A stretch of DNA of 64,000 nt from DASREM01 sp035652095 (GTDB lineage: Bacteria; Acidobacteriota; Terriglobia; Terriglobales; Acidobacteriaceae). Both the position numbers and the translations under genes were made by a program. The notes under the pieces were generated by a model. That model saw only the letters and a list, made by a program, of their open reading frames with translations. It made no database searches and was not told where the DNA came from. The stretch is from contig DASREM010000011.1 of assembly GCA_035652095.1 (NCBI GenBank), forward strand, positions 131,924 through 195,923. Reading direction: 5' to 3'. Below are positions 1-7,250 of this stretch, piece by piece; within the stretch, counting starts at the first letter, position 1; each line of letters starts with the position of its first letter.

Positions 1-22
1 TTCATCGTGCCTAGGTCCGGCC

Positions 23-1305
23 CGGAGACATGGGTAACAGAATGTACCGGTCAGATGGGTAACACTTTTGGGCCGAAGGGATTTTCGAGCGGTTCCAAAA
101 CTCTAGTCTCCAAGTCGAAGTAACCGAGATCATACTCCATAAAACTGACCAGCCAGATGTCGTCGTGCACTTCCTTGATGCCGACAGCTTGGCCGGCGAA
201 GACTTGGCTGAAATTGATTTTTTTGTTGCCCAGGCAAATGCGGCCGCAGCGGGTGACCACGACGGTTTTGTCGTGGAAGGGATAATCGATATCGGGCAGG
301 CCGGTATAAGGGCGCGGGGAAGGTGGATAGACCTGGGCCGGACATTGCATATGGAGAGCTTCATGCGGCCGCTGTTCGTTGAAGATCTCCATGAACTTGT
401 CAAAGCGGGCCTGCTGCTGGAGAAAGTTGACGGCGGCCGGTTTGGTGGCTTCTTTCTTCAAGGTGAGATGCATGCGTTCATGACGTCCATTTTGCTGCGG
501 ATGGCCAGGCTTGATGCGCTCGATGCCAATGCCGAGGCGCAGCCACCAGACGGCGAGCTTGCTGAGGTTAAATAAGGCGTGAGCGGAAGCGAAGGGCACG
601 CCGTTATCGCTGCGGATGTTGGCGGGCAGGCCGCGCTCTTGAAAGAGCCGCTCAAACACGGTGAAAGCGTAGTCTTCTCGGGTGGAAGAAAGTGCTTCGC
701 AAGCGAGCAGAAAACGACTGGCGTGATCGGTGACGGTAAGGGGATAACAGTACTGGCGATTGCCCAGCAAGAACTCGCCTTTGTAGTCGGTGCACCACAG
801 TTCATTCGGGAGCTGTCCTAAAGAGAGAGCCGTGCCCTGTGCGCGTCGCCGCGAACGACTGCTGCGCCGCTCCACCAAGCCGTGACGATCGAGCACGGCA
901 TGGATGGTGCTTTTGGCGGGAAGTCGGATGTCGGCGAAGCGGCGCAGCAGTCGCTCGCGGATTTTCCGAGCGCCCCAACTGGGGTGCTCACGCTTCACGT
1001 TCAGGATGTAGTTCTCCACCTGAAAGGGCAGTTGATTGGCATAGCGATAGGGACGTCGGCTTCGGTCGGTGAGCCCGTGAATGCCGCATTCCTGATAGCG
1101 ATCGAAGATCTTGTAGCCGGTCTTGCGCGAGATCCCGAACTCGCGGCACAAATCCGCCATGGGCTCGCCCGCCAGTCGGCGAGCTACGAATTTAACTCTC
1201 TCATCCATCACCGAACACTCCTTCCACGGCATCCACTTCCTCCCCCCTAAAAAGGGGACAAAGTGTAACCTATGTGTCCGGTACGATCTGTTACCTATGT
1301 CTCGG
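23..1305 (-). mobile_element. IS481-type insertion sequence
   Basis: A complete element. The two ends (23-65 and 1263-1305) form an imperfect inverted repeat that I count as 35 matches in 43 positions. Each end contains two copies of a TGGGTAACA-like motif about 27 bp apart, probably transposase binding sites. A single transposase gene fills the interior on the minus strand and its stop codon lies inside the left terminal repeat. I could not find a convincing target-site duplication in the flanks. The exact outer boundary is uncertain by a few bases. Confidence 0.85.
51..1208 (-). CDS. IS481 family DDE transposase
   Basis: The roughly 385-residue protein has an N-terminal helix-turn-helix (motif FGISRKTGYKIFDRY) and an rve-type DDE integrase core. 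The catalytic acids are visible in LWCTDYKGEF, IRSDNGVPFAS and GRHERMHLTLKKE. This order and spacing is that of the IS481 family, which moves DNA by cut-and-paste or copy-out strand transfer. A longer reading frame exists to 1232. I prefer the ATG at 1208 because GGAAGGAG lies about nine bases upstream and the protein then starts MDERVKF, as is common in the family. The frame is intact with no internal stop, so the element may be active. Confidence 0.93.
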   Translation of the reverse strand: MDERVKFVARRLAGEPMADLCREFGISRKTGYKIFDRYQECGIHGLTDRSRRPYRYANQLPFQVENYILNVKREHPSWGARKIRERLLRRFADIRLPAKSTIHAVLDRHGLVERRSSRSRRRAQGTALSLGQLPNELWCTDYKGEFLLGNRQYCYPLTVTDHASRFLLACEALSSTREDYAFTVFERLFQERGLPANIRSDNGVPFASAHALFNLSKLAVWWLRLGIGIERIKPGHPQQNGRHERMHLTLKKEATKPAAVNFLQQQARFDKFMEIFNEQRPHEALHMQCPAQVYPPSPRPYTGLPDIDYPFHDKTVVVTRCGRICLGNKKINFSQVFAGQAVGIKEVHDDIWLVSFMEYDLGYFDLETRVLEPLENPFGPKVLPI

Positions 1306-1544
1306 GTCGCTCATCCACGATTTCCTCCTGCAACGTCGGTCATTGGCCTCGAAAAAACATGCGCGTCATCGACCTGCCGTATCTTGTCTCCTGCGCAGCC
1401 ATAATCGCGCTCAGCGCCGCACGTCGAAACCGCGTCCGCAGGACTCTCCACACAAATATCAACAAGTGCCTAACGGGCGCTCCAGTTGCTGCTCGCTCAC
1501 CCTTGAGTTGACGAGTTGACGCGGCGCCCATGTATGGTGTCCGG
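1306..1544. other. Intergenic gap with no recognisable gene
   Basis: The stretch between the right end of the insertion sequence and the azoreductase stop codon shows only short overlapping frames with no recognisable motif or good ribosome binding site. It may hold the remains of whatever the element inserted into. I see no terminator hairpin with a T-run. Confidence 0.5.
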
Positions 1545-2168
1545 TCAAGCGACGAGTTGTTGTACCTCACGCAAAGCGCATGTCAATGCTCTGGTCTTCG
1601 CCTCCTCATCAACTGTTATGCCCTCGGCCACGACGAACTCAGGATTGGTCACTCCCAGAAAGGACAGCACCGTGCGCATGTAGGTTTCTGCATGTTCGGC
1701 AGACATCGCGGTGGTGCGAGATGCGTAAAATACACCGCGCGTGATTGCGACGATAACCCGCTTGTTGCCGACCAGCCCTCCCACCGGCCCCTGTGGCCCG
1801 TACCGGAAGGTCTTGCCCGGCACAACAATGATGTCAATCCAAGCTTTCAGCTGCGTGGGGATGCTCCAGTTGTACATGGGAGCACCTAATACCACGATGT
1901 CGGCGGCCATGAACTCATCCAGGAGCCGCTGGCTCTCATCCCGGACACGCTGAGCAATCGCATCCAGCGGTCCCGCCTGCACCGACGAGGGATGGTCTCC
2001 TGGCAGCGTAGCCAGAGTCATGTGAGGCGGAGGTGTGGCTGCCAAGTCCCGATAAACGACCTCGATCTGCGGATGCTCCTGCTTAAACCTGGCGACGATG
2101 GCACCCGTGAGCTGGCGGCCCTTCGAGTGGCTGCCGAGGATACTTGAATCAATATGAAGAAGTTTCAT
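1545..2168 (-). CDS. azoR: FMN-dependent NADH-azoreductase
   Basis: A flavodoxin-fold quinone/azo reductase of 207 residues, the usual AzoR length. The N-terminus MKLLHIDSSILGSHSKGRQL is the phosphate-binding strand-loop of the family. APMYNWSIPTQLKAWID and the following KTFRYGPQGPVGGL segment are the FMN and dimer-interface signatures. The reaction is NAD(P)H-driven two-electron reduction of quinones and azo compounds in the cytosol. A much longer open frame runs upstream to 2402, but it is antisense-like and overlaps the neighbouring gene. The ATG at 2168 (or the one at 2174) is the family start. It lies 52 bp downstream of the AhpD-like gene on the same strand, so both are probably one transcript in an oxidative or electrophile stress unit. 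Confidence 0.93.
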   Translation of the reverse strand: MKLLHIDSSILGSHSKGRQLTGAIVARFKQEHPQIEVVYRDLAATPPPHMTLATLPGDHPSSVQAGPLDAIAQRVRDESQRLLDEFMAADIVVLGAPMYNWSIPTQLKAWIDIIVVPGKTFRYGPQGPVGGLVGNKRVIVAITRGVFYASRTTAMSAEHAETYMRTVLSFLGVTNPEFVVAEGITVDEEAKTRALTCALREVQQLVA

Positions 2169-2220
2169 GACCATAACTCGGTGTGGCAGCGCGACCGCAG
2201 AGCGGCCGCGCAACCCTGGC

Positions 2221-2721
2221 TCAGTCTGCCGCGACCTGGTTCTTCCTCCACTCCCTGGCTTCGTCCGATTTTGCCCATTCACCGGCCACCTGCCTCGTCG
2301 CGACGTTGAGGCGATTCCAGACATTGGTCGTCGCGATCCAGAGAACGAGAGACCCAAGGGCCCTTTCGTCGTAGTGTCGCGCCGCTTCTGACCAGATTTC
2401 ATCTGGAACCGGGTCGGAGCGGTCGCTCAGCCGAGTGACGGCTTCGGTGAGCGCGAGCGCGGCGCGTTCGGCATCCGTAAAGTAAGGCGCGTCCTTCCAC
2501 GCCGCCACCGCGAACAGGCGCTCCATGGTTTCGTCCGCCTGTTTCAAGCGGAAACTCAGGTCAACGCACACGCTACAACCATTGATCTGACTGGCCCGCA
2601 GGTGAACCAGATCCAGGGTCTTCTTGGGTACGCCGCCTTGTTCTGAAGTCTTTGCCAGGCTTCGCAGTAACTCTACTGCGCCGGGAACAACCATGGCCGG
2701 GTTCTTTATTCGTGCTTCCAT
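2221..2721 (-). CDS. Carboxymuconolactone decarboxylase family (AhpD-like) protein
   Basis: A 166-residue alpha-helical AhpD-like protein. The core motif reads INGCSVCVDLSFRLK, so both cysteines of the redox CxxC are present. The proton-relay histidine that normally follows (CxxCxxxH) is replaced by serine. Family members of this size act as alkylhydroperoxidase or peroxiredoxin-reductase-like enzymes. The second half (YFTDAERAALALTEAVTRL) is also typical. It heads the transcript that continues into azoR. A probable ECF-type promoter lies 48 bp upstream (2769-2795, minus strand). The histidine loss makes peroxidase activity uncertain. Confidence 0.9.
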   Translation of the reverse strand: MEARIKNPAMVVPGAVELLRSLAKTSEQGGVPKKTLDLVHLRASQINGCSVCVDLSFRLKQADETMERLFAVAAWKDAPYFTDAERAALALTEAVTRLSDRSDPVPDEIWSEAARHYDERALGSLVLWIATTNVWNRLNVATRQVAGEWAKSDEAREWRKNQVAAD

Positions 2722-2768
2722 GACTCAGTCTCCTTCTTGAGAACTTGTGTTTTTGCCTTCCTTACCAT

Positions 2769-2795
2769 GACGATGGACAACGCCAGAGTGTGACC
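2769..2795 (-). promoter_or_regulatory. Candidate ECF sigma promoter for the AhpD-like/azoR unit
   Basis: Read on the minus strand, GGTCACA (2795-2789) is followed after exactly 16 bases by CGTC (2772-2769). From memory, the promoter described for ECF41-type sigma factors is TGTCACA-N16-CGTC, so this matches ten of eleven positions with the right spacing. It sits 48 bp upstream of the ATG at 2721, and an ECF factor with the matching SnoaL-like tail is encoded about 0.9 kb away. Functional linkage is inference. Confidence 0.55.
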
Positions 2796-3001
2796 GCAAA
2801 GCCGCGCGCGGCACTAACGCAAGCGTTTTGAAAGGCTTGCTTTGTCCCTCGAGTCGGGAGACCCTCAACCACAAGAGATCCGCGCTACCCCCCTTTTGCG
2901 TAACCAACTGTTCGAGTTCTTCTGTCACAATATTTCGATTCGTCATCACTATGGCGAGTCATTGCCAAAACGCCGACATCAAATTGAACAAGGAGCGTTC
3001 C

Positions 3002-3574
3002 ATGGCAAGAGTCGAGGGAGTTGACCCGCAACAGACTTCGTTCCTGATGCGGCAGGTCTTCAAGAAGGTCCGCAAGATGTTGGGCCGCGATCTGACTCCA
3101 CAAAAGATCGCAGCCCGCGTTCCGCGCGTGTTCTGGCTGGGTGCTGTCGCAGAGTGGCTGCTCGGACAGAAAGCGGCGGTCTCGCAGCGGCAGCGGATGC
3201 TTCTGACGCTGCGCACCGCGGTACGGGTCGGATGTCCGTTTTGAATCGACGCCAATTCTGCCGGAGGCAGAATGTACGGTCTGAGCGATGACGAAATTGC
3301 GGCGATCCGCGAAGGACAGTTCGCGGCGTTTGCACCGGCGGAGGTTGCTTTGTTGCACATGGCCGACGCCATGGCTGATACCCCGTCGAATATCTGTGAT
3401 GAGCTCTATCAAGTGCTGCGCCGGCACTTTTCGGAACAGCAACTCATCGAGTTAGCGGCCACCGCGGCACTGGAGAATTTCCGTGCACGATATAACCGTG
3501 TGTTCGACGTGGGAAGCGACGGGCTGTACCGCAAAGGCCTGAGGTTCAAACAGCCTCACGGCTCGGTTGCATAA
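3002..3574 (+). CDS. AhpD-like protein, candidate selenoprotein (in-frame TGA, CxxU)
   Basis: The frame opens with ATG at 3002 (AGGAG six bases upstream) and runs to TAA at 3574, interrupted only by TGA at 3242-3244. Both halves are in the same frame. Across the TGA the protein reads RVGCPF-(TGA)-IDANSAGGR, which is the AhpD/carboxymuconolactone decarboxylase signature GCPFCIDxNSA with the second cysteine replaced by the TGA codon. Ten bases after the TGA there is a perfect 8-bp stem with a GGA loop, fitting the bacterial SECIS pattern. The expected product is 190 residues with Cys78 and Sec81 as redox pair. The downstream half (LSDDEIAAIREGQF, ALLHMADAM, AATAALENFRARYNRVF) is normal for the family. 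It precedes the ECF sigma gene by 53 bp, a known pairing. The alternative is a Cys-to-stop mutation. Confidence 0.75.
3255..3273 (+). promoter_or_regulatory. Candidate bacterial SECIS stem-loop
   Basis: ATTCTGCC (3255-3262), loop GGA, GGCAGAAT (3266-3273) form a perfect 8-bp hairpin. The apical loop begins 18 bases after the TGA at 3242-3244 and starts with G. Known bacterial SECIS elements lie directly after the UGA within the coding region, with a small loop containing a G in its first two bases, so position and form agree. No binding evidence can be given from sequence alone. Confidence 0.65.
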
Positions 3575-3627
3575 CGTTCCCGCGTCATCCATATGGATAA
3601 AGGAGCTAAGCAAAGAAATTTGACGTT

Positions 3628-4515
3628 ATGCATGAACAGGAATGGCTAGCTGAGAAGTTCGAGGCAAACCGCGGCCATTTGCGGGCGGTAGCTTACCGCA
3701 TGCTCGGTTCGGTCAACGAGGCCGACGATGCTGTGCAGGAAGCCTGGCTGCGTCTGAGCCGCTCGGACGCAGGCACAATCGAGAACCTCGGAGGATGGCT
3801 GACTACCGTCGTTTCACGGGTTTGCCTGGATATGTTGCGCTCGCGCAGTTCGCGGAAAGAGGAGGCACTTGACACCCAAGTAGCGTCCCCACCTGTCGAC
3901 AGCGAACGACCCAAAGATCCTGAACACGAGACCCTCATGGCAGACTCCATCGGCGCGGCACTGTTGATCATCCTTGATCGGTTAGATCCGGCCGAGCGGC
4001 TGGCGTTTGTTCTGCACGACATGTTTGCCGTTCCTTTTGACGAAATCGCCTCAATAGTTGGGCGCTCGCCGGAAGCTGCCCGACAACTGGCGAGCCGGGC
4101 GCGGCGGCGCATTCAGGGTGCGCCAGCGGTTCCCAAGACTAGCCTCGTGGAGCAGCGACGGGTGGTTGACGTCTTCCTGGACGCTGTACGCCGCGGTGAT
4201 TTGGAAGGCCTGATCGCGGTGCTTGATCCCGATATCGTGGTCACGGTCGATGAAGCCGCCGCACGTCCGGGCGCGCCCAGGGAGATTCGCGGAGCACGCA
4301 ACTGGGCAAAGGGAGCCATCGCATTCTCGCGACAACTCCCGGGAGCAGTACAGCCCATGTTGGTCAACGGAGAAGTGGGATTGGTTTGGAGTCCCGGCGG
4401 ACATGTATTTCGTGTGCTTCGCTGCTCCTTCGTGAATGGGAGAATCGCAAGGGCCGAGATCATCGCCGATCCAGCTCGTGTACGCGAACTTGATCTTGCC
4501 ATACTCGATGAATGA
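3628..4515 (+). CDS. ECF sigma factor with SnoaL-like C-terminal extension (ECF41/ECF56, SigJ-like)
   Basis: A 295-residue sigma-70 family protein. Region 2 (about residues 10-75) contains AYRMLGSVNEADDAVQEAWLR. Region 4 (about 115-165) contains LDPAERLAFVLHDMFAVPFDEIASIVGRS followed by the helix-turn-helix. The remaining 125 residues form a SnoaL/NTF2-like domain, as in ECF41 and ECF56 factors, where this tail replaces an anti-sigma factor. The ECF41 linker motif WLPEP is not visible and the DGGGR-like motif is degenerate (DEAAARPG), so subgroup assignment is open. Such factors typically sit beside carboxymuconolactone decarboxylase, oxidoreductase or epimerase genes, as here. The ribosome binding site is weak: AAGGAG lies over 20 bases from the ATG. 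Confidence 0.9.
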   Translation: MHEQEWLAEKFEANRGHLRAVAYRMLGSVNEADDAVQEAWLRLSRSDAGTIENLGGWLTTVVSRVCLDMLRSRSSRKEEALDTQVASPPVDSERPKDPEHETLMADSIGAALLIILDRLDPAERLAFVLHDMFAVPFDEIASIVGRSPEAARQLASRARRRIQGAPAVPKTSLVEQRRVVDVFLDAVRRGDLEGLIAVLDPDIVVTVDEAAARPGAPREIRGARNWAKGAIAFSRQLPGAVQPMLVNGEVGLVWSPGGHVFRVLRCSFVNGRIARAEIIADPARVRELDLAILDE

Positions 4516-4555
4516 GAGCTCTTAAAGTTGGTCTCCAGATCCTTGGAGGGAAAAA

Positions 4556-4935
4556 TTGGTAACCGTACTCGCCTTAGGCCTCGATCCAGATTTCGCGGAT
4601 TTCAAGTCGATGCCCGGCCTCACGACTGAACTCGTTCGGGCCTATATCGATTCTCAACTGACTCGCATTCGCGCTTTGGGCTATCAAGTCGACAGTTGCT
4701 TGGTCGCCTTGGGCAATACCGCCGAAGAGGTCCTGAAGGAAAATCCGAGCAAACGGGCATACGACTGCGTGATGATTGGTGCAGGTCTTCGCGCGCCCGG
4801 ACAACTCCTCCTTTTTAAAAGCCTATCAGCGTGGTCCACACCCGCGCTCCAAAAGCAAAGATATGCTTTAACACAACACCTGCGGACTCAGCGGAGGCCG
4901 TCCAACGGTGGTTGATGCCGGCTAGCCCCTCGTGA
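4556..4935 (+). pseudogene. Frameshifted gene of a small conserved unknown protein
   Basis: Starts at a TTG with GGAGG five bases upstream and reads VTVLALGLDPDFADFKSMPG through YDCVMIGAGLRAP. After LLLFKSL the frame is lost and a divergent tail ends at 4915. In the frame entered at 4831 the translation continues sensibly as VVHTRAPKAKICFNTTPAD, then SAEAVQRWL, ending at TGA 4933-4935. One base missing near 4824-4830 restores a single protein of about 126 residues. I recall similar small proteins of unknown function but cannot name a domain. It follows the sigma factor gene by 40 bp. Whether the shift is a real mutation or an assembly error cannot be told here. Confidence 0.7.
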
Positions 4936-5009
4936 AAAGACAGCGACCAGGGCTGCCAGCTGCATCCGGACGTCCGGCAGTTCGAGGAACGATGTAGCGC
5001 TTGGAGTAG

Positions 5010-5585
5010 TCAGAAGCTCCGCAAGAGAAACTCCCGTGCATGCGCTAGTACTTTCTCTTGCATCGTGCGATCTGGCAGTAGGCGAGCGATTTCAATCGCC
5101 CCGATCATCGTTGAAAAGATCGCAAAGAAAGCGCGTTCTTTGTCCGCGATCCGTCGGCCAGGCATAAACGGCACCATTCGACTTTTGTAGCTCACGAGCT
5201 CCGCAACGATTTGAGGCTTGATCCTCTTACCGACCCGTGCCAATTCAGGTCCGAGTGTCGCCAACGGGCAGCCGTGGTCGGGATGTTCGCAGTGTTCCGG
5301 ACGCAGGTAGGTCCTTACAATCGCCTTCCACCCCTCCCCGGGCGACGACTGCTCAGCGGCTTGGATCAAGCGATCCACGATTTCCCGAAAGCCCTCCCTA
5401 AGGGATTCCACAAGCAGGTCGTCCTTGCTCCCGAAATGCTTGTAAAAGCCTCCGTGGGTCAGGCCGGTGTCCGCCATCACAGTTGCGACTGCCGCCCCGT
5501 TTAGCCCGTTGGAGCGGACCCGCCGCGAAGCATCTTTTACGATCTTTTGATGGACTTCGGCTTTGTGACCTGGTTGGTAACGCAT
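5010..5585 (-). CDS. TetR/AcrR family transcriptional regulator
   Basis: A 191-residue regulator with an N-terminal DNA-binding domain: VHQKIVKDASRRVRSNGLNG followed by the recognition segment TGLTHGGFYKHFGSKDDLL. The C-terminal ligand domain contains CEHPDHGCPLATLGPELARV, the TetR_C subgroup that has a conserved cysteine pair and often regulates NmrA, SDR or efflux genes. Start taken at ATG 5585; TTG 5591 is an in-frame alternative. It is divergent from the NmrA-like gene. A 26-bp near-perfect palindrome between them is a likely operator, suggesting repression of the NmrA-like gene and autoregulation. Confidence 0.93.
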   Translation of the reverse strand: MRYQPGHKAEVHQKIVKDASRRVRSNGLNGAAVATVMADTGLTHGGFYKHFGSKDDLLVESLREGFREIVDRLIQAAEQSSPGEGWKAIVRTYLRPEHCEHPDHGCPLATLGPELARVGKRIKPQIVAELVSYKSRMVPFMPGRRIADKERAFFAIFSTMIGAIEIARLLPDRTMQEKVLAHAREFLLRSF

Positions 5586-5663
5586 ACCCAAATAGGATGC
5601 TGCGAATCATCTCAAGACGCAAGTTGGCGATTTCCACAGCCAGGGGACAAAGAAAATGGAATC

Positions 5664-5689
5664 CATAGGATTATAGCTATCATCCTATG
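5664..5689. promoter_or_regulatory. Near-perfect 26-bp palindrome, probable TetR operator
   Basis: Half-sites CATAGGAT (5664-5671) and ATCCTATG (5682-5689) flank a central ATAGCTAT. The whole 26 bp is self-complementary except at one symmetric pair (positions 5672 and 5681). It lies between the divergent TetR regulator and NmrA-like gene, 17 bp upstream of the latter's ATG, where bound repressor would block its promoter. A further TAGGAT half-site occurs near 5593, close to the regulator's own start. Confidence 0.65.
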
Positions 5690-5706
5690 CTCCGAAAGGA
5701 TTCTTA

Positions 5707-6666
5707 ATGACTCATCCAATTCTGGTCACGGGCGCAGCGGGTGGGACGCAAGGATCGACCGGACGGCAGATTGCAAGCCTTTTGATGGAAAAAGGCATTC
5801 CGGTTCGTGCTTTAGTTCATAAATTCGACGCGAGGTCGGATGGCCTACGCATGCAAGGGGCGGAGGTAGTCAAGGGCGACCTCCTGAACCCGGCCTCAGT
5901 TCAAGCCGCAATGCGAGGGATCAAGCGCACGTACTTTACATACCCAGTCGCCGACGGACTACTCGAGGCAGCCACAATTTTCGCCGACGCGGCTCGCGAT
6001 GCAGGCGTGGAATTGGTGGTGAACAATTCACAGTTTCAGGGCACGCCTGAAGATCTCGCTTTTCGCGATCCACGATACGCTCCCAGCTTCCGCAATTTGC
6101 AGCACCGGCTGGCCGACCGCATTTTCGACTGGGCAAACGTGGGAGCTGTTCATCTCCAAGCGCCGCCCTACTACGAGAACGTACGCGCTCTTGTCAGCGC
6201 GAGCATTGCTCAGCAAAGCACCGTATTTCTGCCTTGGGGAGAGGACACGACCGTCCTTCCCCTGGTCGGCGCGGAAGACGTATCCCATGTAGCCGCCACC
6301 CTGCTGGCCAATCCTGGTAGGCCCTCTCAAAATGCTTACCCTCTCATCGGCGAAACTCCAACGGTGAGGGAGATGATCGAAAAATTGGGCAGAGCCATTG
6401 GACGGCGGGTTCGCTATGTCGCAATCACGGACGAGCAGTGGGCCAACGCAGTGAAGGAGCGGATCAATCCCCACGCACTCGATCACTTGACACACCTCTG
6501 GCAATACTTCCGGAAGGGTGAGGAACGATTTTATGCCACCGATGCCATCCGTGTGGTCACCGGACGCGATCCACAGACGTTGGAAGAGTTCTTCCGGTCA
6601 AACGCTGAATTCATCACCACCGGCTCAGTGAGGTCATTGGACGGTTCGAACAAAGTGGCAAGCTAA
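5707..6666 (+). CDS. NmrA-like NAD(P)-binding family protein
   Basis: A 319-residue atypical short-chain dehydrogenase. The N-terminus PILVTGAAGGTQGSTGRQIA carries the glycine-rich dinucleotide-binding turn, followed by LVHKFDARSDGLRMQGAEVVKGDLL, typical of NmrA/HSCARG proteins. The catalytic YxxxK of classical SDRs is not evident, which is normal for NmrA redox-sensor members. AAAGGA stands seven bases before the ATG. It is probably co-transcribed with the membrane protein gene ten bases downstream and controlled by the divergent TetR regulator. Its substrate or sensor role is unknown. Confidence 0.88.
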   Translation: MTHPILVTGAAGGTQGSTGRQIASLLMEKGIPVRALVHKFDARSDGLRMQGAEVVKGDLLNPASVQAAMRGIKRTYFTYPVADGLLEAATIFADAARDAGVELVVNNSQFQGTPEDLAFRDPRYAPSFRNLQHRLADRIFDWANVGAVHLQAPPYYENVRALVSASIAQQSTVFLPWGEDTTVLPLVGAEDVSHVAATLLANPGRPSQNAYPLIGETPTVREMIEKLGRAIGRRVRYVAITDEQWANAVKERINPHALDHLTHLWQYFRKGEERFYATDAIRVVTGRDPQTLEEFFRSNAEFITTGSVRSLDGSNKVAS

Positions 6667-6676
6667 AGGAGGGCAA

Positions 6677-7207
6677 ATGTCGCCGCAAATCATCTTCCAA
6701 CTACAGCTCGTTCTTGGTTATGTCGCATGGCTAGTTTGTTTCCGTACCTACTTCTGGCCAAGGCTCAAGTTAATGGACCAGGTGCAAGCGGAACGCGTCA
6801 TCGCCACACTGCACAGCTTTCGCTTTTTTGGTCTGGTCTTTGTTCTTCCGGGCGTCGTCGGCCCCAATTTGCCGGCTAGCTTTGCCACGTTTGCTGCCTA
6901 CTGGGACTTCGCAACCGGCATTCTAGCCTTGCTGGCGCTGCTGACGGTGAGAATAAAGCCACTCTTTTGGCTGTTCGTTGTGGCCTTCAATCTTGTAGGG
7001 ACGCTCGACCTCGTCCTCGACTACTACCACGCTACCAAAGTCGGACTCCCAGCTTTGGCCGGGCAGTTGGGAGCGACCTACGTGATCCCGGTCATTTACG
7101 TGCCTCTGCTCATGATTACGCACCTCGGCGCATTCTATTTGCTTCTGCGCCCTCAATCCGACGCGGCTCATGCGCTCGTCAGCGATCCGCCCCCTCGTCG
7201 TAGATGA
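6677..7207 (+). CDS. Small integral membrane protein of unknown function
   Basis: A 176-residue protein with about five hydrophobic segments (near residues 5-25, 50-70, 78-95, 98-118 and 130-155). A strong AAAGGAGGG lies just before the ATG and only ten bases separate it from the NmrA-like gene, so the two are one operon. I do not recognise a family motif. Nothing in the sequence gives a substrate. Its co-regulation with a redox-type NmrA protein suggests a role in the same stress response, which is inference. Confidence 0.8.
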   Translation: MSPQIIFQLQLVLGYVAWLVCFRTYFWPRLKLMDQVQAERVIATLHSFRFFGLVFVLPGVVGPNLPASFATFAAYWDFATGILALLALLTVRIKPLFWLFVVAFNLVGTLDLVLDYYHATKVGLPALAGQLGATYVIPVIYVPLLMITHLGAFYLLLRPQSDAAHALVSDPPPRRR

Positions 7208-7250
7208 ACAGGAAGATTCCTGCAGAATGTTGGCTCATGCTTGAGTACAT

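Noticed and set aside
1545..2402. Extended azoreductase frame of 285 codons
   Set aside because: The 78 extra N-terminal codons overlap the neighbouring AhpD-like gene and do not look like protein; the family start is at 2168.
2725..2949. 74-codon minus-strand frame upstream of the AhpD-like gene
   Set aside because: It covers the probable ECF promoter and the divergent control region, has no family resemblance, and its composition looks like non-coding sequence.
3240..3275. Ordinary frameshift as explanation for the split AhpD-like gene
   Set aside because: The two halves are in the same frame and only a TGA separates them, so no indel is needed.
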